Origin: Eutreptiella sp. 'Long Island Sound 2002'
Taxonomy: Eukaryota; Euglenozoa; Euglenophyceae; Eutreptiales; Eutreptiaceae
Assembly: GCA_964036045.1 (NCBI GenBank)
Contig: OZ038381.1
Location: 68,820,242-68,884,241 of the forward strand
DNA length: 64,000 bases
Reading direction: 5' to 3'
The notes beneath the pieces were generated by a model that ran no database searches, had not been told where the DNA came from, and was given only the letters and a program-made list of their open reading frames with translations. Made by a program: the position numbers and the translations under genes. This document shows, one piece after another, positions 43,797-54,392 of the stretch. Position 1 is the stretch's first letter, and every line of letters begins with the position of its first letter.

Positions 43797-45033
43797 GTTG
43801 TGCCCTTGGGTCTCCCGTATGGCACAAGCGATCTATTCTCTACGATGTGTTTGCGTGTTGCTGCATCTCGGCTGCCTCCAACTGGGGTTGACCAAGCAGC
43901 ACTGGGTCTGGTGTCGGGCCACGTGTTGGGCATTTGGATGTACATGCCCCCACTGAGGAAAGCCTGCATCTTCATCCAAATCTAAGCATACCACAGCCGA
44001 GGGCAGCACGCAGCCGCACCAACGCCGGACCAGTACTACCCGGCGTTCACCACACAATGACATGATCAATTCCAGCCAACAGGGCCTCACAAACCAGTGA
44101 GTAAACAATATGTTGCACCGGACGTCCCAAGAATGGCCGGGCCGTAGCTTGGCTACCAAATCTAACGACCACCGATGTACGGGTGCATCATAAATCAGGT
44201 GGGGGGGGGTCTGCATACAGGGAGGAGGAGCAAGCCAAGTGGTCCTGCAGACGGGATGGGCCACGGCCAAAAGGAGGTCATGCTCTCAAGCATGCCTGGC
44301 TATGTTTGCCACTCCATTTCTGGGTGCGTCATGCTTATTGCGTGGGTTGGTACGTTTGGCACATGGAAAATATTCAAGTTATTTTCCGATGCCCCAAACT
44401 TCTATCTGCAGGCGGCTGAGCTGGAGTGATGCAGCGTGCCTGAAGGGGAACGGGGGCTGCTGAGATAACAGTGCTGGCATTACCTATTTGTTTCATCTGC
44501 CATCTGCCCCCCCACCCCCCACCCCTGCAGGGGTGGGCGATTTTCTCTTCGACAATCCTCCAACACACCCATTGACTGTCACATATCCTCTACAACTCCA
44601 GATACACCCCAATAAGTTTAAGAAGTCGTTCACACTTGAGTTGGCGCATTGGATAAGTTGCGCAATTGAGCCCCCCACCCACCCCTTCTCCTGCCCTACA
44701 GAGCAGGTGGTTGTCCAGGGGTTTGCTTTTGAGTAGCGGGCGGGCGTCGCACTAGGGGATGGAGCAGACGCACTTTCTGCTGCTGGGTATTCTCGGATTT
44801 TATGCAGCAGATCACCACCTCCTCCGTGGTATGGGGTCCAAGGTTCCTGGTAGGAAGATGCAATGGCAAGCCTTTGTACTTGTTCCACATACCAGTGCCA
44901 GACATGCGGTTTGTGTGTGATGGAAAAGGAACAAGTGATGAGGTGGATTGCGGGACCATGTTTTTCGGGTGGACAAGTGAGGATTGCATGCAGTGGTCCC
45001 CAGCACAGCTCTGAGCCACTGCTCTTGTTGTAG
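43797..45033 (+). other. Intron of the aldehyde dehydrogenase gene (1237 bp)
   Basis: The GT at 43797-43798 and TTGTAG at 45028-45033 define a phase 0 intron. Joining the exons restores the conserved linker between the helix after the catalytic Cys and the GGAELLVGG block. Inside are a C-rich CCCCCCCACCCCCCACCCC tract with CCCTGCAGGGG near 44508-44532. I see no other supported gene on either strand. Confidence 0.85.
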
Positions 45034-45447
45034 GGTGGAGCCGAGCTTTTGGTCGGGGGCAACAAGGTGTCGGACAGCTGCTACGAGTGCACTGTGTTGT
45101 ATGACCCCCCAAAGGACGCCAAAGTCAGTCTGATGGAGATCTTTGGGCCTGTTATCTGCGTGTACCCTTACAATCACATCGATGAGGCGCTGGAGCGTGC
45201 CAACAACGTGCCCTTCCAGTTCCAAGCCGCAGTATGGACCAAGGACATTGACACGGCGCTGCGGTGCTACTCGCGGCTCAGCGCCCTCACGGTGATGGTC
45301 AACGACCACACCGCGTTCCGTGTTGACTGGATGCCGTTCGGGGGTGGGAAGGAATCCGGACTATCGGTGGGGGGCCTGCCACACACAATGCACGACATGC
45401 AGATCCAGAAGATGTTGGTGCTGAAGTCCCCAGAACTCGGGCATTGA
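45034..45447 (+). CDS. Aldehyde dehydrogenase, C-terminal exon
   Basis: 137 codons plus TGA. It encodes GGAELLVGGNKVSDS, YECTVLYDPPKDAKV, MEIFGPVICVYPY (the conserved E-x-F-G-P block that contacts the nicotinamide ribose), AAVWTKDIDTALR, and VMVNDHTAFRVDWMPFGGGK with ESG, the conserved C-terminal motif. It ends TMHDMQIQKMLVLKSPELGH. The NDH-x2-FRVDWMPFGG form resembles a subgroup of bacterial-type aldehyde dehydrogenases rather than classic ALDH1/2 (from memory). The end falls where family members normally end, so TGA here is a true stop. With the upstream exon about 200 of a usual 480-500 residues are visible. Confidence 0.92.
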   Translation, partial: GGAELLVGGNKVSDSCYECTVLYDPPKDAKVSLMEIFGPVICVYPYNHIDEALERANNVPFQFQAAVWTKDIDTALRCYSRLSALTVMVNDHTAFRVDWMPFGGGKESGLSVGGLPHTMHDMQIQKMLVLKSPELGH

Positions 45448-46094
45448 TGCGGCGGTGGACAGAGCCTTCTGTCAACCACTATGCATTGAGCCACTGCTTT
45501 CCAAATGCTTGGGGGCATTGGGAGGAGCCACAGAGTGTCGGGTTACTGCGTTGCTCAGTCAGGGCATGCAGCAATATCTGACCCATTCAACCCCCCCGTC
45601 ACTTCCTCCCAAGCCCCATGTGTTGGGCGCTGTTTGGCATCCTTCAGGGACCCCATTGCACAGCTTGTTTGGCGGTCCCTTGATTGCTTTGCCCATGACA
45701 GAGACGCCGTCGCGGTGCGTGCAATGCGTAACACGGAGATACTTTGGAGGGGCAGTGCAAAAGAGTTGGCAGATGGGAGACCCGCCCAGGGGTACGGGCG
45801 GGGTTTGGAAAGGGTGCTTAGATGTCGGGGTGCAGACAGAGGGCAGTCTGAGGATGGTCTGGCAGTCGGACCAACACACGGCCCTGAACAGAAGGGTCGT
45901 GATGCCTGCTTTGCAATGGGCAGTGGTTGCCCTCCCCCCTTCGCCCGCTATTTGGGCTTCAGGGAATGGAGCGGGTCTTTGAAGAGGGGCCACCACCCCC
46001 ATCCCCCGCACTTCGGTGTTGCGGGTCCGCTTGCTCTGTGATTTGATGGCCTGAACGTAATGTCTGGGGCATCTCTTCTGCTCCGCAAACAAAA
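45448..46094. other. Downstream flank, no gene recognised
   Basis: The 3' flank of the aldehyde dehydrogenase gene. Several long frames exist on both strands because the sequence is GC-rich, but none has protein-like composition or a known motif. Confidence 0.35.
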
Positions 46095-46458
46095 GTGTTC
46101 TTTTGTACTGACATGCGGCCCATGCCAAAAAGAGATGCGGAGAAGGTACAGCAAAATGTGTGGAAAACATTTGTCATGGTGCGGACGCAGGGCGTTCCGC
46201 GGTGTATCGTGGTGCTGTATTTCTCTCTCCACAACCGCCGCGCACGGAACGCACCCTTTGCAAGAGCGGCTGTGTAAATAAACATCACGCTCTGCTTCAC
46301 AGGACAAAGTACCATGGTTTATGGTTTTTTTTGGCGAAGTGCACACCGCACACATCAAAGAACACGTCCCACGCTGCACCCCTCGTGAAGCACAGATCAC
46401 CACCATTACACGCAAAGATGACTCTTTCAACGACCAAAACAATTTTACCTCCAATAAG
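46095..46458 (+). CDS. Possible PWWP-like two-exon fragment
   Basis: Frame 46095-46271 ends in KTFVMVRTQGVPRCIVVLYF plus a basic loop. A short intron (GTGTAAATAAAC...CTTCACAG, 46272-46302) would join it in frame to 46303-46458, DKVPWFMVFFGEVHTAHIKE. The order V-x-V-x3-G-x-P-x3-VV and then FFG with a following polar stretch is the layout of PWWP chromatin-reading domains. The eponymous PWWP box is replaced by PRCI, so the match is weak. A donor AAG|GTCCGA follows 46458. No further exon could be joined confidently. Confidence 0.22.
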
Positions 46459-48232
46459 GTCCGACTGTGATCATTTTGTACTGTGGGCTGTTTGCTGCGT
46501 CATGCTAGCGGATGATACGTGAAACTAGCGACCTACATGCGCAGGGCCATGTCTTGGTATCAAAGCCCAAAAACAATGCGTCACAGGAGCGTGCCCCCGT
46601 TCAAACAATCGTTCACGGCGTGCTCGGTTTGCTGCAGGCTACCAGGTGGTGTGCCGCTGCAGTACACTGTAACTGCTCTGCGCAATTTTGCGTGCTGAAT
46701 GATGGCAATTGGTCAATATTTGGAGACAACATGCATTGTAGTCAGCACCTGCGCCTTGTGCAGCCCTCCAGAGCCGACATGCCCTTCTGGACATGCCTTT
46801 TCGCGTGGATCCAGGCCAAGTATGCGGAGACGCAGTACCTTGATCCTGCGTGTTCGTGGTTTCATTGTTATTATGTCATCATGTGATGGTGTTCCGACAA
46901 TATGCATGGCGTCGGCCGCTTCTGACATTGCGGCAGGCTGTTGCACAACCGCCTCCAAAGGATTTGCCTTCATTGGTCAAAGGTGACTACTATGTCTCGC
47001 CCCATTTGGTGGTCAGGTCCCTGCAGTCAGGTCGGACCAGTGGTTCTTATTCTTATCTTTGATATTCATACACAGATATTTGAAAATGCAACCGAGGGTC
47101 ATATTGTTTCCTTGCCAGCGCAAAGACTGTGCACTTGGTCGTGGCAGTGTCATCTTCAGTGCATCTTCATGACAACTGGACAGAAAGTGATCGTTCCCTG
47201 GGAACAGCCAGTTTGCAGGTTTCAGCGGGTCAACGTGCACCAAGGAGTGGAGTTCTTGTTGCGGTCGCTGACTGCTTCAAACCTGAATGCCAAAGGGCCT
47301 GAGTGCCTTCTTTGATGGGATGTGAACAAGCCGTTTCATGGGAGACAACATGAGCACACCTGAAATCAAGCTCTGCTTGTTTCTGTGCATGCCAGCGCTA
47401 GGGACCAGGGGTGGATATAATAGTGACGGAAATATTTTGGTGGTGGGGGGGGCGGGTTTGGGCTGGCGATGACGAAATGACGATTACGATATTGCCTTTT
47501 GTTATTTGCTGTGCAGGTATGTGCAGTGGCTGCCGTGTTACATTGCATGTCGAGCCACTGATGGCTTTGTGAATGAATTTGCAGCTGAGCCAGCGCCCAG
47601 GCCATGTACTCCTTCCACTGCATTGTCTTCACAAGTCATAACTCAGGGTTCCTTGTGCTTTTCCTCACTGTCACAGGACATCACATGGCAACCTGTATCC
47701 CTTTGTTGCTTGCAGAAAATGTATTTTCTTCTGCCCTTTTGGGGTCCCTTTCAGTGACGTGCGGCTGTACTGAGTGACAGGGTGCTTTTTTTTTTGGTCT
47801 TCCGTTTAGGCCTCCTGGTTTTACTTTTTAATGGAAGAGCAAAAGGGCAAGGCAGGACGGAAACCATGGTCCCAGGCCATGTGTTTCCCGTAATGCCTCC
47901 AACAGTCACAAGCAACGGGAGAGGAAGCCCGGAACGGGAGGCAAGCACAACGGGAGGCATAGTGGGAGGAAATTCAGCACCGCAGGGTTGCAGTTGCTGC
48001 AGTTTTGCAGCTACTACAGCAACAGCTATTGTTTTGGAGGTAGCTCAGAGACGTTTACTGGTGTATATGTGTAATCTGCGGGACACACTGACCTGCCTGA
48101 AGCCCCTGTCTTTGGAGGGCCATGAGGAGGTGGTGTGTGCTTCGCGCATCAGTTTCACCGTTGGCAATGTGAAATAGGATATCGAGGCACTGCAGCAGAA
48201 GAAAGGGCCTTATACGCAAACATTTCTGGCCT
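46459..48232. other. Region with scattered coding-like pieces, unresolved
   Basis: Plus-strand frames at 46512-46886, 46941-47315, 47506-47757 and 47782-48177 have mixed protein-like segments, for example VLNDGNWSIFGDNMH near 46690-46735, QKVIVPWEQPVCRFQRVNVH near 47185-47245 and LRDTLTCLKPLSLEGHEEVV near 48075-48135. None is recognised. They may be exons or decayed parts of the hAT-like element that follows. No reliable gene model can be drawn. Confidence 0.25.
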
Positions 48233-49113
48233 TTGCCCTCTACAGTTGTAGACAAAGAGGCCAAAACTGTGTATTTGAACGATGAGCTGCTGTCAAATTG
48301 GAGAGGTAGTGAGGCCTGGTCATCATCCAAGCGACTACGAGAGGCCCTGCTCAGAGAAATCAGCCAGAGGTATCATAACCCGACCTTTTTGAGCATGGAT
48401 GCGGCTGAATGCAGGCGCTGGACCTCAGCCACGGTGACTGATAGGGAAAGAACGTTGGTTGTACCTGTGGAGGAAAGGTGGGGCGGTCTGGTCCCCGAGG
48501 TTGTGGGCTCATGGGAATATTTTGGCAAGGCCAAGGCAATTTTTTTTTGTAAGCAGCAAGGAGGATCAAAAGGCAGCATGCACAGCACGTGGGGTTTTCA
48601 AGTTCTGGCGTGATGTGGGTGCCAACAAAAGGTTTGCGCTTTCATCGCGGCTGTTTGCCGCGATTATTGGCTTGTCACTCTAATGCGGATGCTGAGCGCG
48701 CCATTTCTCAATAGCATTGCTACAGCACTGTGCTCTGTTATGAGCTTGGACAGCAGTATGCACAACAACATCCTGTTGCCTCTGTGGCTTGTGCTTGGGC
48801 AGCAGCCAAGTCTGGTGATCGCCGCCGTTTCAGGGGCGATCACAAGCGCAAGACGCGCTCTGACAAGGGTAAAAAGTGCAAGGTTCCTAGTATATTGACT
48901 TGTGAAGACAATGCTTTGGAAGAAATGTTCAGGTCTGAGCCCTGCCCTGCTACAAATTCATCCTGAGGTCCATCCTCAGGTTCATCACGTTCATCCGGTG
49001 ACAGCTCCAGTTCAGCCCGCAGCTCTAATAGCTCTAACAGCTCTGACAGCTCTGCCACAGATGCGGCTGAACTGAAGCAAATTTTGGCCAAATGTGTCAA
49101 GAAAGGCCAATAA
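48233..49113 (+). pseudogene. hAT-like transposase C-terminal remnant with Ser-rich tail
   Basis: FWRDVGANKRFALSSRLFAA (about 48602-48661) is followed one base out of frame by LLACHSNADAERAIS (about 48664-48708). W-x...-L-x2-L-A...-P-H-SNAD-ER-x-FS is the signature of the hAT dimerisation region (established family feature), here with C-H in place of P-H. The earlier frame 48233-48613 may be the preceding part (KRLREALLREISQRYHNP). After the signature the coding-like sequence continues KSGDRRRFRGDHKRKTRSDK and an acidic stretch. It crosses an in-frame TGA at 48964-48966, then a Ser-rich tail and AAELKQILAKCVKKGQ to TAA at 49111-49113. The frameshift and stops mark it as decayed. Confidence 0.5.
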
Positions 49114-49872
49114 TAACCTGTGGACGGTGTATTTCAGCTATGCAATCATCCGCTGTGTAGTGCATTGTCGTGTGTCTTGTGGAGGAGGAGCCCGTATTGG
49201 TATTTCTTTGAGATTGAATTTTTTAATCGTCGTTTCGTCATCGGTGGGGGGGGGGGGGGGGGCTTGGGGGGGACCCCCCGCCCCACGATATCTACGCTTG
49301 CCAGAGACCATCAAGATTCAGTGACCAGTGGGACTTGTCCGACTCATCTCGTACACCCCGTGAGCGCACAAACAGGCCTTTGAAGCCATCATTTCCGAGC
49401 CATCCAATTTTGACGATTCTAACTGGGGTTTCAGGTGGTTTTGTGTGGTTTCAAGCAATACTCTGCGAATGGCACGAGGCATACATGAAGAAATTGGCCA
49501 CAATCAGTTCCGTGGGCACGGATGATACCCTATGAATACACATGCAATGTACTATTGCTTGGCTGTTTGGGACTCTCTACCCTCGGGCTGACGAAGGAGC
49601 TTAATCGTCATTCAAGGGTGAAGAGCCGCAAACCCATGATATGGTGCAATGCATGTGGGGGACCAACAACGAAATTGCATTTTCTATTTTTGGCTGGTTT
49701 GCCAATTGGACATTTCGCAGGTTACCTTCACCCTCCGGCTTGGCTGTTCCCCCTCTTTTGTGTGTGACATTTCCTCTTTGCTGATGTATAATATGTGCTT
49801 GTGCACAATGGGGTGCCCGGTCATGTTTCCATCTTGAATTCCCCTCATGTAAGTGCACCTTCCGATCCGTTT
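49114..49872. other. Spacer with G17 tract, no supported gene
   Basis: This stretch holds a run of 17 G at 49246-49262 followed by CTTGGGGGGGACCCCCCG. Open frames on both strands here are short and without recognised motifs. Confidence 0.4.
49246..49262. repeat. G17 homopolymer tract
   Basis: Seventeen G followed by CTTGGGGGGGACCCCCCG. Length may be subject to sequencing error. Confidence 0.9.
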
Positions 49873-50106
49873 CTATTTTTTTCGTCTTTTGGTGCACATA
49901 TCGTGGGGCGTGGATAACCCAAGGACTGTTCCTTTGGTACGCATCACATGAGTGGAGCTTAGAGTTTCCCAAACCAAAATAGTGAAAAGCTCCAACCGGA
50001 CTCGACCATTGACGGGACACACAAACCATTGCAACCCTTCCTTGTCATTGGAATTAACCACAAAACAGGCTACAAGCACCTCTCCCTGCTTACACCACAC
50101 ATTCAA
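49873..50106 (-). pseudogene. Possible Ulp1/C48-type protease fragment (His block)
   Basis: The minus-strand frame reads LVACFVVNSNDKEGLQWFVC, then GRVRLELFTILVWETLSST. A W-x-C/V strand followed by a polar turn and a V-W-(D/E)-x-LSS strand resembles the region around the catalytic His and Asp of Ulp1-type cysteine proteases, which are carried by several DNA transposon families. The catalytic His itself is not visible; QW stands at the expected HW position. It lies on the strand opposite to the protease Cys box in the adjacent duplication. Weak call. Confidence 0.25.
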
Positions 50107-50314
50107 CGCACAAGCTTAACCTCCAAACTGACATTGTAGCTTCGCAATGGAGACGTATAAGCCAAAGCTCAGCCAAAAAGAGTGTTCTATTGTGTTACCG
50201 GGTGGCAGGTAGTGCGGTCTCACACTCGGACCCAAACTCATTGGAAAAATTGCCACCCATACCCCCTTGGGGGTATGATGCGGGGGGCGGCCAACACAGT
50301 GTCATGATGGAAAC

Positions 50315-50635
50315 ATGATCTACATACGTACAAGTCTGTTCTTGTTGGCCTTGAAGAAGCTTTCGCTAACCACCAAGCACCGCGCCTTGGGATTCCAAAC
50401 GGACGGTTCGTCTTGTGGTTTTCAAAGCTTGAGCATGGCAAAGCTGGTGGTGGGGCACCGGGGTCCTTTTTCCGATCTGCACCTCGTCCCAATGGGTACC
50501 GGTTTTGTGGACTATGTGCTCAGGATTGTTAATGCTGATCGTGATGTGCGGGTCGTTCAAGCGCCTGGTGATGATGTGGAGGGCGTGAAGGACCTTCCTG
50601 GCTCGCCTGAGTCCCCACCGCAGCACCCAAGTTGA
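50315..50635 (+). pseudogene. Ulp1/C48-type cysteine protease Cys-box fragment, copy 1
   Basis: A 106-codon frame contains FQTDGSSCGFQSLSMAKLVV, then HRGPFSDLHLVP. Q-x-DG-x-SCG-x2-SL is the catalytic-cysteine box of Ulp1/SENP-like (C48) proteases: Gln forms the oxyanion hole and Cys is the nucleophile. The box is followed by the usual helix. The catalytic His and Asp blocks are not found upstream on this strand. The coding sense seems to continue after the stop in other frames (VEVALSTIEESVQATATPL near 50632-50690, and 50881-51006). Many such proteases in protist genomes are encoded by DNA transposons (inference for this copy). Confidence 0.55.
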
Positions 50636-50880
50636 AGTTGCACTTTCGACTATCGAGGAGAGTGTTCAGGCCACCGCCACGCCACTCAAAGGCAAGGAGG
50701 CCTCCGCCGAGCAGAGCGTGGAAACCCCGGAGGCCACGCCGCAACCTCTCATGGCCACTCCACAGAGGAGGACACCCCTCCCAAGGCCCTCATCCGTGGA
50801 GAGTGGGGCAAGGTGCCGCATGGCTACCCAGCAGATGCATCTTGCCAGCTGGAGTGTGACCCGTTTTTATCAGTGTCCTG

Positions 50881-51006
50881 TCCAAGCAGCTAGTAGCAGA
50901 GTTGCGCGCCGCTTGTCAGTTTAACCCCAATCCTCGTGCAAAGCCCAAGTCCAGCGACACAAAAACGGACTTGATCTGCAAGCGTGCATTGTGCAACTAT
51001 TTCTAG
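50881..51006 (+). pseudogene. C-terminal tail downstream of the protease fragment, copy 1
   Basis: The frame reads SKQLVAELRAACQFNPNPRA, then KTDLICKRALCNYF and TAG at 51004-51006. It is a coherent charged helical sequence with a SAP-like spacing (LVAEL...KTDLI), in a different frame from the protease box, so at least one frameshift or intron lies between. The same segment is present at 52270-52395. Confidence 0.35.
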
Positions 51007-51703
51007 TGGGTGCATGTTTTGTGGGCCGTATTCTCCTCCGCCCGTTTGGTGTACCAACGGCGGAGCATATAAGATTGCTATTATATTCGCTCCATACCAG
51101 CGCCTTGGTGGTCTATAATGGTGGCACTAGCGTTGGCCATGGCAATGTCAGGACTCTTTTTTTTAGCCTAATTTTGTTCTGAGTGAAGGCACACTGGATG
51201 TTGGCCATGGCCGTGTCAAGACTCTTTTGTTTGGCCGGGTTTGGAGTCTAGTGCCAATGACACCATTTGAAACTATGTTACATTAGCCGAGTACCAACTA
51301 ATTGGTGGCCACACAGAGTACTATGTGTTTTGTGGACTCAGCGTCCCATCCCTAAGGTCCCTATGGGGTGCCGTACGGAACTGACAGTTGTACATATTGC
51401 GCATGTCTTGCAAAGGTTCCATTTCTTTGTAATTTACACAGCTTACCACAAATAAAATTACACACCCTTACCGCCAAAAAAAATTCCATTTTTCTAATAC
51501 TTCACACGACTTACCGGAAAAAAAAATTACACGCATTTACCACGTATAAGCCAAAGCTCAGCCAAAAAGAGTGTTCTATTGTGTTACCGGGTGGCAGGTA
51601 GTGCGGTCTCACACTCGGACCCAAACTCATTGGAAAAATTGCCACCCATACCCCCTTGGGGGTATGATGCGGGGGGCGGCCAACACAGTGTCATGATGGA
51701 AAC

Positions 51704-52024
51704 ATGATCTACATACGTACAAGTCTGTTCTTGTTGGCCTTGAAGAAGCTTTCGCTAACCACCAAGCACCGCGCCTTGGGATTCCAAACGGACGGTTCGT
51801 CTTGTGGTTTTCAAAGCTTGAGCATGGCAAAGCTGGTGGTGGGGCACCGGGGTCCTTTTTCCGATCTGCACCTCGTCCCAATGGGTACCGGTTTTGTGGA
51901 CTATGTGCTCAGGATTGTTAATGCTGATCGTGATGTGCGGGTCGTTCAAGCGCCTGGTGATGATGTGGAGGGCGTGAAGGACCTTCCTGGCTCGCCTGAG
52001 TCCCCACCGCAGCACCCAAGTTGA
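51704..52024 (+). pseudogene. Ulp1/C48-type cysteine protease Cys-box fragment, copy 2
   Basis: Identical to the frame at 50315-50635, including QTDGSSCG. It lies in the second unit of the 1389-bp duplication, so both copies share the same breaks and neither can encode a whole protease. Confidence 0.55.
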
Positions 52025-52269
52025 AGTTGCACTTTCGACTATCGAGGAGAGTGTTCAGGCCACCGCCACGCCACTCAAAGGCAAGGAGGCCTCCGCCGAG
52101 CAGAGCGTGGAAACCCCGGAGGCCACGCCGCAACCTCTCATGGCCACTCCACAGAGGAGGACACCCCTCCCAAGGCCCTCATCCGTGGAGAGTGGGGCAA
52201 GGTGCCGCATGGCTACCCAGCAGATGCATCTTGCCAGCTGGAGTGTGACCCGTTTTTATCAGTGTCCTG

Positions 52270-52395
52270 TCCAAGCAGCTAGTAGCAGAGTTGCGCGCCG
52301 CTTGTCAGTTTAACCCCAATCCTCGTGCAAAGCCCAAGTCCAGCGACACAAAAACGGACTTGATCTGCAAGCGTGCATTGTGCAACTATTTCTAG
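52270..52395 (+). pseudogene. C-terminal tail downstream of the protease fragment, copy 2
   Basis: Identical to 50881-51006, again with the LVAEL...KTDLI helix and a TAG stop. Confidence 0.35.
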
Positions 52396-53135
52396 TGGGT
52401 GCATGTTTTGTGGGCCGTATTCTCCTCCGCCCGTTTGGTGTACCAACGGCGGAGCATATAAGATTGCTATTATATTCGCTCCATACCAGCGCCTTGGTGG
52501 TCTATAATGGTGGCACTAGCGTTGGCCATGGCAATGTCAGGACTCTTTTTTTTAGCCTAATTTTGTTCTGAGTGAAGGCACACTGGATGTTGGCCATGGC
52601 CGTGTCAAGACTCTTTTGTTTGGCCGGGTTTGGAGTCTAGTGCCAATGACACCATTTGAAACTATGTTACATTAGCCGAGTACCAACTAATTGGTGGCCA
52701 CACAGAGTACTATGTGTTTTGTGGACTCAGCGTCCCATCCCTAAGGTCCCTATGGGGTGCCGTACGGAACTGACAGTTGTACATATTGCGCATGTCTTGC
52801 AAAGGTTCCATTTCTTTGTAATTTACACAGCTTACCACAAATAAAATTACACACCCTTACCGCCAAAAAAAATTCCATTTTTCTAATACTTCACACGACT
52901 TACCGGAAAAAAAAATTACACGCATTTACCACCAAAAAAATTACATAACGAGACGATATTTTTTCCTACACGACTTACATTTGTTACATTCGAAAATGTG
53001 CAAAAAATATTCGCTTGGAGTTTTTTGGTCTACCAGAGCCTCATTTCCGCCAAAGCTCTAAGAGTCTCAAGGTCTGCGAGAAGTTCGTGCACTCGGGCTA
53101 TGACATGCTGTCCAACCTCTCCCCAACGGGCAAGC

Positions 53136-53149
53136 GGGGGGGGGGGGGG
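53136..53149. repeat. G14 homopolymer tract
   Basis: Fourteen G. A C13 tract lies at 53402-53414, about 250 bases downstream, so the two could pair. Confidence 0.9.
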
Positions 53150-53583
53150 CGTGATTGCCTTTCATATTTCTTGCCATGTGGTCACAGTAGAGCGCAAGCA
53201 CGAACTGCTGGAACATAAGGCATACCTCACCTCACGTTCAGTCTTGCTCCCGGCAGACCACAACTTTATCATTGTGCCAGGTAGAGACTCTGAAAAGAAG
53301 GTAACAAAACATAGAGACATTGTCGAACGCGGGTAAACAGAAATTTTGATGCTCAGTATTGACAGCTAGAGGCACGTTCACGATGGTGATTGTGGGAACG
53401 ACCCCCCCCCCCCCATTAAGGATTGACGTATGGCTTTGGTGTAAAAGATCAAATGTGGGAAGAACAACAAGATTGGGGACTGCATAAGAAAAGGTTTGAC
53501 GGAGTGCACATGACACTTCACACGGCTCAATGCAGCATCTTCTCAATGGGATGATGCCATTGGAGTAGATTTATGCGCGACGT

Positions 53584-54213
53584 ATGGTGACCTTGTTGTC
53601 CCAAACCTTTTCAACCCATGCACAACATGCTCCGAAAGGGCGCCATGCCCGAAGACAGGGCACTGGGCATCATTGCCTCGTTGTTGCCTCAGGCACCAAG
53701 CTTGGCCTCTGTGCCCAAAGTAGACCCATCGCACTCCACAGTGTGCGAAAAAAGTTGGTCATGACGGTTTTTTCACTTCATTTCAAACCCATTTTCCAAC
53801 AATTGGCTCACCCAGGACAGGTGGGTAGTTTTACAAGTTGCCAAATGGGACATCAGACTTACGGGGTAAAAGGGCTATTTGACATGCTACCAAATGTTGC
53901 ACCTGTGACTTTTGACTTTGCCAATGTGTTTCCAATGCTATCTTACTCTTTCACACAAGCAGTGTTGGACTTGTTGCAAATACCCAATGAGCTGATTTCC
54001 GTCATGATTTCTATCATGCGCGCACCTTATCAGTTTTTCGTAGGTAACGCGGTCATCAAAGACCATGTCTTTCACCCACAGATAGGAATGGGACATTGCG
54101 ATCCGTTCTTACGAGTGTTATTATGTTTCTGTGCTTCACTTTTGTTAAGGCATTTACATGAGATGCCGGGTCTTTCAAAATCTTCCGTGTACACACATTC
54201 TTTGGCAAGGTGA
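53584..54213 (+). pseudogene. Reverse transcriptase fragment of LINE 2
   Basis: 209 open codons. Residues 47-62 RPIALHSVRKKLVMT are the block before the palm. QLAHPGQVGSFTSCQMGHQ matches the conserved Q-x-GF-x-GR-x2 region. VTFDFANVFPMLS (D at about 53914) is motif A. HPQIGMGHCDPF occupies motif B, with the usual G-x-x-QGDP altered. Where YADD or YVDD is expected the frame gives VYTHSLAR then stops at 54211-54213, so the catalytic Asp pair is lost or lies beyond a frameshift. Inactive. Confidence 0.78.
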
Positions 54214-54392
54214 GGCATGGGCACCGCATTTTGCGTGTTTTACCGCGCATTATGGATGTCATGCACTCGTTTGCACGAGTGTCTAGGATTCGCCCAAATA
54301 TGGAGAAGTGTGGTATTCTGCTTGAAGGGTGCCATACCTCAGCGTGTCAATCAACTGATCCGTGTTCTAGGCCTCCTAGAAAATAGGGCGTG

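Larger units (their letters stand above)
50153..51541. repeat. 1389-bp tandem duplication, copy 1
   Basis: 50153-51541 is repeated immediately as 51542-52930 with a constant offset of 1389 bases. Every position compared by eye was identical. The junction shares only the dinucleotide AC between the two breakpoints (GAGACGTATAAGCC at the start, TTACCACCAAAA at the end, TTACCACGTATAAGCC in the middle). This indicates a very recent tandem duplication or an assembly artefact. Confidence 0.95.
51542..52930. repeat. 1389-bp tandem duplication, copy 2
   Basis: Second copy of the preceding unit. Similarity ends at 52932, after which sequence of the form ACCAAAAAAATTACATAACG follows. Immediately before the end is a local set of AATTACACNCNTTACC-like units, repeated three to four times in each copy (for example 51438-51541). 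Confidence 0.95.

Noticed and set aside
45455-46170. Long overlapping frames on both strands (175-203 codons)
   Set aside because: They are mutually antisense in GC-rich sequence, with no motif and no splice-supported link to the neighbouring gene.
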